Assembly: GCA_037577475.1 (NCBI GenBank)
Contig: CM075192.1
Location: 7,266,408 to 7,330,407 of the forward strand
Reading direction: 5' to 3'
DNA length: 64,000 bases
Source of the DNA: Chaunax sp. Z400
Lineage: Eukaryota > Chordata > Actinopteri > Lophiiformes > Chaunacidae
The position numbers and the translations under genes were made by a program. Shown in pieces: positions 1-9,869 of this stretch. The notes below the pieces were generated by a model. The model ran no database searches. It was not told where the DNA came from and was given only the letters and a program-made list of their open reading frames with translations. Every line of letters begins with the position of its first letter. Position 1 is the first letter of the stretch.

Positions 1-77
1 CATTGTTTCATTTCATTCATAAATGTCATCTCTTTTTGATGACTAGTTCATTTTCATATTTTCTTCACTGCCTTCAA

Positions 78-175
78 GAGAATGCTGCAACTCTGTTGTT
101 TTGTGGACTAAGAAACTTAACCTGACTTTCCATCGACATGGGGCTGAGTAGATAATGATCAAATTTTCATTTCTG
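78..175 (+). repeat. Fragment of dispersed teleost MITE-like repeat
   Basis: The stretch runs from an 'AGAATGCTGCAACTCTG' segment to 'GAGTAGATAATGATC' followed by a T-rich end. It resembles the right half of the elements at 38505-38850 and 51335-51856, which share the phrases 'TTTTGTGGACT.AGAAACTT' and 'GTAGATAATG'. It lies in a tmem199 intron. The boundaries are approximate because only one half is recognisable. Confidence 0.5.
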
Positions 176-309
176 TGTTGAGGTTTAAGTGTAGTTTTGA
201 GGTGATTCAGGGACAGGGTACAAAGAGCTTGGTATATAACCACCAGTATTGTTCAGTGCCAGATGAATAAACCTGCTAACTGATGTTAAACACTTCCCTC
301 TTATTTCAG

Positions 310-1268
310 AACCCCGAGTTAGTGGCACGCCTCGAGAGGATCAAAGCTAAACTAGCCAACGAGGAATACAACAGAATCACTCGTAATGTCAACACTCAGG
401 TGCTCTTAGTTTAACATTAAAACGCATTTATCTGTTGTGTATCACGGCCAAGATATGATTTCATGCTATGTAACTGCATTATAGAACTAAAGAAATGTAG
501 AGACTTTGTCACATAGTCGACTGTAATGTAAAATTCTCTCATTTTTTAGTCATGGTTTGAAAATTATTCCAGCCTTTTAAAAGCCACAGCCTTTTTCAAG
601 AAGTGAAGGAAAATGGTGATTAAACACATTAAAATTTAAAATGTAATAATCATTTTTCTTTGTCTTAAGGAAATCAATCGCAGTGGAACATTAGCAGAAT
701 TTGGATTGCAAGGTTGGTTCACATGTACAGTTTAATATTTTACTACAATTTCACTGTTTATTATTTTATATCTCAGTCACAGTAAACGTCTTTATGCATT
801 ACATTCAAAATGAACTTGTTGCAAACTTATTCTCTCTTTGTCCAGTGCGATCAGTCAAAGCAGTGGTGGTGACCATTTTTAACTTCCTGGTCACAGTGGG
901 TGCAGCTTTTGCCTGTTCGTACATGGGAAGCCAGTACCTGTTCACTGACACAGCAGCGGTAAGAGAACATCAAATGACACAGCCGTCACTCAGGTCCACC
1001 TTCTGTTCAACAGCACCTGAACGACTCTTGCCTTCATGAAGCGTGTTATAGTCACGTCTGGTGGACACAATCAGAGCGCTGATCAGATCTGATTATTGTA
1101 TTAGATTACATCACACTGAAATGTGATTCTGATGGTCTCCCCTGTTTGTTTCTGACACTTGTTGTTTTCCAGCGCGTGATATCAGCTGTGATCGCTGCGT
1201 CTGTGGTCGGGCTGGCTGAGCTGTATGTGCTGGTCCGGACCATGGAGGGAGAACTAGGAGAACCATAG
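310..1268 (+). CDS. tmem199: tmem199 (VMA12-like V-ATPase assembly factor), 3' part
   Basis: Four exons join in frame: 310-399 (phase 0), 670-712 (ends phase 1), 846-958 and 1173-1268 with stop TAG. All have AG acceptors and GT donors. The first exon reads NPELVARLERIKAKLANEEY, a charged helical stretch I recognise from TMEM199/Vma12 proteins. The third and fourth exons each encode a hydrophobic span (around FNFLVTVGAAFACSY and VISAVIAASVVGLAELYV), giving the family's C-terminal pair of membrane helices and a short acidic tail. TMEM199 acts in the ER/Golgi membrane in assembly of the proton-pumping V-ATPase and in Golgi homeostasis; that is family knowledge. The gene is 5'-truncated by the window edge. 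The next gene, sebox, converges on it, as in other vertebrates. Confidence 0.88.
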
Positions 1269-1399
1269 AATTGATCTCCAAACTTACTGATTCAGAAGAG
1301 ACATTTTACTTTTCCATGAAAACTCTGGGGGCTTTTTATTTGAGAGAGAAATGTATTTACTACTTTATTATAGTTTCCGTAACGGAAAACCTACAACTC

Positions 1400-1405
1400 A
1401 ATAAA
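1400..1405 (+). terminator. Polyadenylation signal of tmem199
   Basis: AATAAA lies 132 nt after the tmem199 stop codon. A second AATAAA at 1657-1662 could serve a longer 3' UTR. Which one is used cannot be told from sequence. Confidence 0.6.
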
Positions 1406-1662
1406 TGTAAACGGGAACATTCCAAGAAAGAAAGTGGGTTCAAATGAAATCTGTTCTTTGACTTTGTCAAATATTAGTGCTCTATCTGACATTCCACCTG
1501 CCCAGATATGGAAACATAACTTAATGTACAGCTGTTTTGTGTTTCATATTTGTCCTAAAACTACACCCTCTAGTTTTGCTCCCTCTTCTTTCTACTTGGT
1601 ACTGCCCTATAAAAAGAAATGATCATTTGCACAGATGTAATCATAATTTTGTGTTCAATAAA

Positions 1663-3190
1663 ATCATCAGCACTACCAGTTAACGATCCTTCAGTTTGTG
1701 TTGCCTCCCCCTCTAAAAGTTCTCATCTTCACTTCCTCAGGAGATATGGGAATACTACTGAAAGATGACTCTTCATAAGACTGATGTTGGGATGTTTCTT
1801 GCCTCGTCTAATTCAATAATAAATATGCAGATTACACAACAGGAGGAGTATGATAGACTTTCTGGCACTGTAAGACCCCCAGATCTTCATACTGCATGCT
1901 GAGGTTGCCGGACAGGACAGGTTAGAAAAAAAACAAAAACAGGCAGGATAAGGTGTTTTCTGACATTTTCCCCAATTTCTCAAAAACTACTGAAGTGATT
2001 TCCATGAAACTTCATATGTTTTGCATCAGTCCTCAATGTCCATTAGTAGTTAGACATAAAGGAGTTTGGTTGTAAGTGTAAGTGAGTCTGCAGTTACTCT
2101 TGCTTTGACTCCTCTCTATAAGTGACCAGCTGTGGCATCAGTTCCTGACATTGTTTACTGATGTGTTCTCGAGTTATTCTATCATCCATCTCCACCTAAC
2201 ATCTGGTAATAACTGTCTGATTTGTGCTTACTGTATTTGTGAAATACACAGCCAAAATACAAAAACAACTTTATTGTACTCAGTAGCTGTAATGGAGGAC
2301 TTATCATCCTGAGAACAATAACATCATCTTATTTCAAAACAAATCATGTCTCTGATCCCCTCTCCTCATATAAATTCCTATTTTTTTTTGTGTAAACTAT
2401 TGTGTCCTCTTTGTATTAAGTCCTGTCATATCAGTGGAAAGATTAAAAGATGTGACTACATCTGGAATACAAAAAAAGTATCTTCGTAAATTCTGAGATT
2501 TGACACCCGGATTAAAGGTTTATTGAAAGATTATTCAGTATTAAAGATGATTATGATATGCAGAGGTCTCTGTCCAGCGCTGGACCAACAGTCTGCACTA
2601 CTGTCTGTCATATTTGCCTCTGTATTATACCTCTCATGTAATATTTCTGAACTTAAATCCAAGCAGAATTACAGTGGCTGTAAGCTGATAGACCCTGAGC
2701 TCTGGCTTTAATTTACTTCTTATTTTTCATTTTTTCCCCTTCCCTCTGTCCATCTAACCCTCCTGATACTTACACAGAGATATGAAAAAAATATATTTTG
2801 ACTTAGAAAATAATTATTCCTGTCATGGTATCTTACCACAAGGAATCATTTTAATCAGGATGTTTTGAAAGATAATACTTGCGGGGTCGCAGCATTAAAC
2901 ATGCCACAGTTCAGCTTAGAGCAGGAGAACAGGAGCTGGTATGTGAGGAGAGTCCATGCATCAGTGATTCCACTGCAAAGTTACTGGGTTACTCAGTTTA
3001 TTTGCTGCTCTATAAATGTTTCCATGAGTCATTTATTTATCTGAAAATTATCAAAATGAGACTAGAAACCTTCCACATTACATAGTCTGTAGTTGCTTTT
3101 GCTCATTTTCAATTAGCAAAACTCTGGACACAGACTGTTCTCTTAATTTTGGCCTCTGAATCTCACACAGGACAAAATCACACTAGGCAG
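1663..3190. other. Intergenic, tmem199-sebox tail-to-tail
   Basis: No supported exon was seen. The short open frames here lack splice context or coding character. A stretch near 1975-2075 ('AAAACTACTGAAGTGATTTCCATGAAACTT') resembles the dispersed repeat found at 48414, 55276 and 61549. Confidence 0.5.
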
Positions 3191-3194
3191 CACA

Positions 3195-3226
3195 TTTATT
3201 ATCAGGGCATTAATATGGTGTTTATT
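3195..3226 (-). terminator. Candidate polyadenylation signals of sebox
   Basis: Two TTTATT hexamers at 3195-3200 and 3221-3226 read AATAAA on the minus strand. They would give sebox a 3' UTR of roughly 750 nt. No closer AATAAA was noticed downstream of the stop at 3979. Confidence 0.4.
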
Positions 3227-3978
3227 TCTGAGTTTGAATCATTTTGGCATTTTACAGTAAAATAATGTTGTCAAACAGTGCAAAAGTGAGACACAAGGGC
3301 AAATTTAATACAATAATTTATCAACGGAAAATATTGGAGTAAGCAAGCAAATATCTGCGGTACCGCAATGAGTTTTGAGTTGAATGAAGTTTAAAATTCT
3401 GGTATTGTGACTACCTTAATTCATACAAGAGAAACAGTTCATCACTTTACTGTATCTGTTCTGATTGAACCCAAAGATTGTTTCTTTTCTAGACGTCACA
3501 CCTCGGATATTTACATCTCTAATACGTCTCATTCAAAATGCAGTAAGCTACAGTAATGATGAGAACTGTGAAAACGCCATATACACTCAGTACAGACCAG
3601 CGTTTGTCTGTCCACTGGCACCATCCATTTGACATGAGCAGGCAGATCAGTGAATTTCATGTGCAATCTGTATGCTCATTGATAAGCACTGAAACTACTG
3701 TGTGGTGTCTGTAGTTTTTGTAGTCAGTGTTTTGCACATGATAACTGGAGGAAAAGCAAATGTAAAATACTGGAAATCAAAATGAAATGAATCAAATAAT
3801 TCCCTCATATATTTAACATGTAAGTAGAGAGTAGAGAACAAACCAACAACAACAACTTGAAAAGAAATGAATGATATACTAGGCAGGGATTTAAAGAGCG
3901 ATCAGCTCTGGTAACACACAGCACATGTCACAAAGGGAAATACTGACAGAAATATAAGTCACATGTTCCACACCCTCA

Positions 3979-6900
3979 TCAGAAATCCAGAAAGTTGGTG
4001 ACAATAGCAGCATTGTAGATCAGGTCTGAGATGTAGCCCATGGAGGTCTGTGGTCCCATTTGTGGGTGGTGATGGTGGTGGTGTCCTTGACCCTGAGTTA
4101 AGTCCCAATACATGGACTGAGGGTGAGACGGGACTACCTGGTCTACAGAGCTGTGACCTCCACATGCAGCGCTGCCTCCGTACACGGCCTGATGAGCCCC
4201 AGATGGAGCCATAGTCTGGGGTCTGAGGTTCCCCAATGCCTGGTAGGAGCGGGTGGAGGTCGAATGGTGCGGCTGCCGTGTGACGGGCTGAGGGAAAGAA
4301 CCAGGAAGGAAACCAGGGAGTGCGGGTCCCAGGTGCTGCCGGCGGTGATGGTGCTGCTCCTCCTCCCAGAGACGAGACTCTGAGGGTTTTGAGGAAGGCT
4401 GCTGGTGGAGGAAAGAGGAAGACGGTGGCGACGATACGGGGCTGCTGTAGATCTGGATCCAGTCTGAATACATTTGTGGTACATCTTCACTGCAGATGTT
4501 CTGCTCCGGCCTAAATATGTCTGCCAGGGTGGTGGAGGCCAGGAAGGCAGATGTCACAGGGACAGGAGGGGCATCAACAACCCCTCTACCTCCCTTGGTG
4601 GACTTGAAGTGTCTCCCAGTCTTGATACTCCTGGCTCTTCTGTTTTGGAACCACACCTGTGGAAAATGACAAGACTTTTGTACCAGCTGTACCAGCTTTT
4701 CCAAAACCTCGTGTGGAGTTGTTTTAATACCAGAACCGGCATCACAAATGCCTCCAGGCAGTAGTGAACCAGATGGAATTAATATAATAGTTTAACTACA
4801 AGTATATTTTACAGTAGCTTACTGGTAGTTTAATTCGTATTTTGTGATTCAAGTTGTTAAATTGTTTAGCCTATTTTGTGTAGTTATATGAAACTACCAA
4901 CTATTCTGGGATTTTTTAAGTAATTACTTCTAATTAAAGCTGTTTGACCAGCCTCACCGCTTTTTTATTTCATCCTGACCATTGTGTGGCCACGGCCGTG
5001 AAACGCATGTATCTGGCAGCCATTACACCTCTGACATTAGTGCATGTAGTAGGCTACATGTGCAAAAGTGTGCACATTGGTCACACAGCGTCATCATTGA
5101 TAAATGTCCTGAATCTCAGCCTGAGGATGAATCACTATAGTCATAAATGACTCAACAAGCAGGAAGCCTACCTGTGGAAAATATCTGGCTAGAACTATAC
5201 TTTTTAATGTTTTGGATTTGACGTTGGAAAACTAACTGTAATATATTAAGTGCCAATTAGTCATAATTTTGTATCACATGCACAAAAAGTCAGTTTGATA
5301 TATTTTGAAATAACAACAACTTTTTTGAGCTACTTCTAATAGCTGAAATTGACCAGACTAGATTTACGCTTCAGGGAGCTTTGCTGTAGTTAAACTCCTC
5401 CCAGTTTGAAATGATTAAAAATACTTAAACTCTATTTGTTCTTTTTTTATATACACTTTGAAAAAGTGACCCAGATCTAAATGAGAGTAGATGTTTAGAA
5501 TAAAGGATTAAATAAAATAAAAGTAAAAAACTGCCAAAATGCCAAGGTTAATACCGGTGAGGAAGAGTCTGGGATCCCATTCTATATAATTTCTTACCTC
5601 TGAAACAGGAGCCTGCTTCTTCCCAGTCTGTACGCCCATTTGTGACCTACCTAATATGTTAGTAGCCTAATATATAATTTTTTTAACACACTGGAAACTT
5701 ATTTATGATTTAAGCTGATATGCAAAAATAATGGAATTGGTAGGAAAAAGGGTTTTTGTGCAGGGCCACACATGTTCAAATGCTGAATTCTATTCGACGA
5801 TATTCATCCCTCATCAAAAACAGATGGAAATACATCTTCAGCTTCCTGCTGTGGCTGCTGTTCTCTCAATGTGTGGTACATAGAAGTGCTATTAACACAT
5901 ACCGTATGAATAGGTTAGGTTTTAATTGGCTTTACGTAGCATAAATCATCAGAACAACCGGTGAGCTGATGATTTATGCTGTGTTAATTGAAACGAGTCC
6001 TTAAGTCAGCAGCTCTGTTCCTCTCCTAGTCATCAGTGGTGTTTTCGTATTATATTTATTTGTGTCTTTGCTTGACGTTGTAAACAATAGCAAAAACAAT
6101 ATTGTAAACTTTAAACCCTTGGAGATCTCCACAGGCTCTAAATCTCTGATAGTGAAAATAATGAATGGATAATATGTACTGACCTCAGACTTGAGACTTA
6201 ACCCTTGACTGAAAACCTCTTAATAGGATGAGGTTGTTTTTGTATTCAGTTGATGCCACTGTTCAAGTCCGTAGACAATGATTTGTCGCCTGTGCATGTT
6301 GTTAGGTTGTGTTGATTCATAACCACATCAAGTCACATGACCAAATTCACATTCAATATGTTTAGGAGACAATTCCTTTTGTTTTTTCATTTCTTTTTTC
6401 TTTCTTGCGTGTCCTTTTTAAATGTTTCATATTAATCGAACACTTTACCCTGCAGAGATTTGTTATTCTAACCCTAACCTGTTGGACGATGAAATTACAG
6501 ATTAGGAATAAAAATCACTTTAATCTGGCCTAGCCCTGTTCCATAATTTAACCTTCCTATTTTAAATTGCCTAGACCTATTCTTGCTTTTCTTCGCTTGA
6601 GCTTGAATACATCAGTCAGTCCTGAGATCATCTCTAAATAAAGGTTTAATGGGTTTTTTGAAGACGAAGGCCGTCACAGAGAACACTCGCCTGTATCTTG
6701 CTCTCGGGCAGGTGTGTGTGCGCAGCCAGCCTCTCCCTCAGGGTGATGTCCGGGTAGGGTGTCACAGCGAAGGCCTGCTCCAGCTCAGACAGCTGGGCCC
6801 GGGTGAAGATGGTCCTCTTCCTTTTCCTCTGGCCCTCCATCAAACCAGCGGCTCTGTCCGGCTCCGGAGAGGACAGCGCGCTGTCCGCCCGGCCGTCTTC

Positions 6901-7520
6901 TGACGACATCACACGGAGAGGGAAAATTACAATACATAAGGATTAAACAAAGTTACAAAGGAAATGGGGCGGGATTATCGTTTTGACTGGGGGGAAATTA
7001 GGCTGAATTGAGATTAAAATGTTTAACGTAGGCTACAAATTGCACCGAATTGTTCGTTTGTAGACCACATAAAATCACAAGATATACGGATGATGACAAA
7101 AAAAACCGTAAAAAAGATCGATTTTTTACTAATGCAGAATCAAATTACATTATAATTATATATTATAGCCTAATATTTGTAGGCTATTATTATTATGTTA
7201 TTGGCTTATTTGTCGGTTTAGGTTTGTATTATATTGAGATAATTCTGGCGCTCTATTTCTGTCCTATTTATCGTATTTATTTGCTAAAAACGAATCATTT
7301 TCATGAACGTTTGCTCGGCTCTTTAATTCAGAGTTTAATTTGCGTTTAGTTTAGTTTCTATAGTGAAATATAGCCTATAGGCACGAAGGTGAAAGAAAAC
7401 ACAACATTTTGTTCAACGGATGATTAAAATGATACTGAGCTCACCTTTACAGTGTTCTCCAAATAACGCCTTAAAATCCATCATGTCTTTCTGGACGTCA
7501 GAGTCCATGAAGAGAGCCAT
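3979..7520 (-). CDS. sebox: sebox, paired-like homeobox transcription factor
   Basis: Three coding exons on the minus strand, 7520-7445, 6899-6691 and 4656-3979, give 320 aa in one frame. The start is the first ATG of an exon beginning MALFMDSDV. Exon 2 carries the homeodomain start (QRKRKRTIFTRAQLSELEQ) and most of helices 1-2. Exon 3 opens with recognition helix VWFQNRRAR, followed by a Pro/Ser/His-rich tail with a His run and a conserved-looking C-terminus ending IVTNFLDF. The intron splitting the homeodomain just before VWFQNRRAR is typical of paired-like homeobox genes. Its donor is GC (CAG|GCGAGT). Adjacency to tmem199 supports sebox over other Mix-type genes. In zebrafish, sebox/mezzo is a Nodal-responsive nuclear factor in mesendoderm; this is family knowledge. 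The gene looks complete. Confidence 0.88.
4657..6690 (-). other. sebox intron 2 (GC-AG)
   Basis: About 2.0 kb, AT-rich, with no second coding exon recognised. The 5' end reads GCGAGT and the 3' end TTTTCCACAG on the minus strand. Open frames such as 5756-5944 have no coding character I can support. Confidence 0.7.
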
Positions 7521-8100
7521 GATCCGCTGGTCGGCCTCCACTGATGCTTACAGCTGAGAGGGACTGACCGCCTCTTATAGCCAGATCAGCCGGGACACCC
7601 CACACCCACCACCCAGCAAATCCAGGTGTTATTCACATCTGCCCGTAGGCCCAAAAGTTGTCATGCTGCATTATAATGACAGATGAATTAAGTCTATATT
7701 CATTCATTTTCGTAAACGTGGTTCAATTAGCAGACTGCATGTAGTGGCCTTCATTTGATTAAGTCCTAACAAATTGTTAAAAAATCGACTAATACTGAAT
7801 TTGTACGCACCTTATTAAAAGTAATTCATTCCTGTGCTCGAGCCCATGTTTACTAAAGTGACAGATTACAAGAAATCCCAATCATCCAACCTTTAAGAAT
7901 ATAGGCTATCATATGTTGTCCTATCAAAAAGGTTGAATTTAATCATCTGCAGTCTAAATAACCTTTAAATCCACTTCAATAATCTTTACAGGGTAGATTT
8001 ATGTGCCTTTTTCAATCTTTATTCTATTATGTGATGAGACAATTGTAGCTCCTACGTGATACTATTTTCACCATTGGGTAATGTGTAATGCTTCCAGTCT
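7521..8100. other. sebox upstream region
   Basis: This is the 5' flank of the sebox start codon, between sebox and the first array unit. No clear TATA or other promoter motif could be assigned and no coding sequence was found. Confidence 0.4.
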
Positions 8101-8103
8101 CAT

Positions 8104-8290
8104 GGATAATAATAATAATGATAATAATAATAATGACAATAATTATAATGATGATAATAACAATGAATTAGTTTATTTGTATAGCATCTGTAATATAAAA
8201 AATACAGTTCAAAATGCTTCAGAACGAAGAAATTACTTGCATCAAGTGCCTCACATAAAAAACATAAAAAGACATACATTGTTAACACCA
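8104..8290 (+). repeat. AAT microsatellite plus retroposon-tail fragment
   Basis: An AAT/GAT-rich tract (8104-8166) is followed by 'TTTATTTGTATAGCATC...CAAAATGCTTC'. That phrase resembles the 'TTTATTTATATAGCGC...AAGTGCTT' tail of common fish retroposons. It lies just left of the array boundary. Confidence 0.5.
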
Positions 8291-8332
8291 CTGAGTAACA
8301 ATTATTTATTATTAAAATGAATTACTGATGTT

Positions 8333-9680
8333 GTCACATATTGATATCCCTAATCTGTCACATTGCCTGAGAGCCATTTGTTCATGAGCGCTCAGGTCAG
8401 ACCAGAGATGAGCTGAAGAGATAGGATGTGTCTTTATATTGTACATCTGTCAGACTAGTAGTCAGAACCAACGTGCACAGACATTTTGGGGGGCAGGGGC
8501 TCAAGTGACAAAAAGGGCAATTCTCCTGTATTATTTATAAAAAGTTTTCAAACAAAAAGTTTAATATAGAAGCACCTTTCTGACTTACTAACCAAATTAT
8601 TTTAATACCCTCACACTCACGCAATATTTTAATATTCAACGGATTTCTGCAAAAGAATCAGTTCACACAGAGACAATGGTCTTCTTTAGTATTGACTAGC
8701 TTTATAACAAGAGCAGGCAACAAAAACAACAAATTAACACTTTAAAATCAACAAAAATCTTTCCTCTCACCTACAATTCCCTCCTTTCACATTTGAGGGA
8801 GGGCTGTCTGTATCATGTATTGATAAAGATCTACCAGCATACAACAAAGTAGTAGAATGAATAATTATTAGATGAGGAGCCTACAATCAAAATGATGCAG
8901 TTACTGTTTAAGGCAGGACACTACAGGCAAAAGCAGTGTTTTTCCATATACTGGTCAATTTCCAGATTTTCCACTATTTTGCTTCCATGTCTTCTTTCAC
9001 TATAATGGAGAGAAAATTTCCAAAATACAAATTTAGATGATGTTTGTTTTACTACCCTCTGTCTGTTTGCATCTGTACAAGCTGGTCTGCATATTTAAAC
9101 AGAACATTTCAGGGATAAATGCTGTCTTGATGTCAGTAATTAACTTGGGAAGTTCTGTGGTGATGTTTTAGTTTAGATTTAATCCTATTCACCTGCAGTT
9201 CCTTCCCAAATGTATGCATATTAGCGCATTTCAATTAGTCAACGCCTAATTTGCATATCAATGTGGCGAATTTTATAACAATATTATATACAAATTTTCC
9301 TGTATTACTTCCATTTGTAAATCTCCCCTTAAGTACAGTAAATTAGCCTGTATGCTCCTGATAAACTGCCTAAGCTAAACCTTAGCTAACTTATTACATT
9401 AGCTAGTTGCTCGTGCATGTAAGTTAGCAAGACACAAGTTAACTCTATTTGTTTCTGTCTTTTGGCTAATTAGCTGTAAACTTGAGGCACTGCTAGCTTA
9501 AAACCAGCACAACTGGGACAGGCGCTGAGAGCTGGGAGGTGCTGCCTGCCTGTCTGAGTGGCTGCAGAGAACAGCTGACTGTGTTTCTCACCGCTGTGAG
9601 GGAGACGTGGAGGGAGGGAGGGGAGAGAGGGCATCGGACTCCACAAAGTCTAATCTCCCGACCTGATATTTTGAAAAAGC
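8333..9680 (+). other. Upstream non-coding part of array unit 1
   Basis: AT-rich DNA before the promoter, with no coding exon seen. It includes an 'AGCTAAACCTTAGCTAAC' stretch near 9370, a short imperfect inverted sequence. The same block precedes the gene in all six units, so it is part of the amplified segment and not a spacer. Confidence 0.6.
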
Positions 9681-9686
9681 GCACTT

Positions 9687-9797
9687 TCTCGCGAGGTGTG
9701 TGCACGTGCCTGGTTCAACGTGATCAGCTGTCACGGCAACTTGGGTCATGACGTCATAGAAGCTTTCTTCAGGAACGCGATTTTCTCTCCTTTATAA
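9687..9797 (+). promoter_or_regulatory. Core promoter of array gene 1
   Basis: In order: TCTCGCGAG (9687-9695, like the BANP/ZBTB33-type palindrome), E-box CACGTG (9703-9708), GGCAAC (resembles an RFX half-site), a full palindromic CRE within ATGACGTCAT (9748-9757), and TTTATAA (9791-9797). The TATA box is 73 bp before the ATG at 9870, predicting a 5' UTR of about 45 nt. The motifs are seen; factor binding is inferred. Confidence 0.7.
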
Positions 9798-9869
9798 CTC
9801 CGTCCTCCGGTAGAAAAGTCCACTCAGCATCTCGGTTAATTTTACTCTCAGTTCAGTCCCTGAAACCAA

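Noticed and set aside
4123..4514. Plus-strand frames opposite sebox exon 3
   Set aside because: Antisense shadows of the GC-richer homeobox exon.
6466..6482. 'CTAACCCTAACCT' as a telomere-like tract
   Set aside because: Only two imperfect units; too short to count.
9493..9751. Overlapping 70-aa frames on both strands in the promoter region of each unit
   Set aside because: They lie on promoter motifs, have no splice or start context, and are repeated only because the whole unit is repeated.
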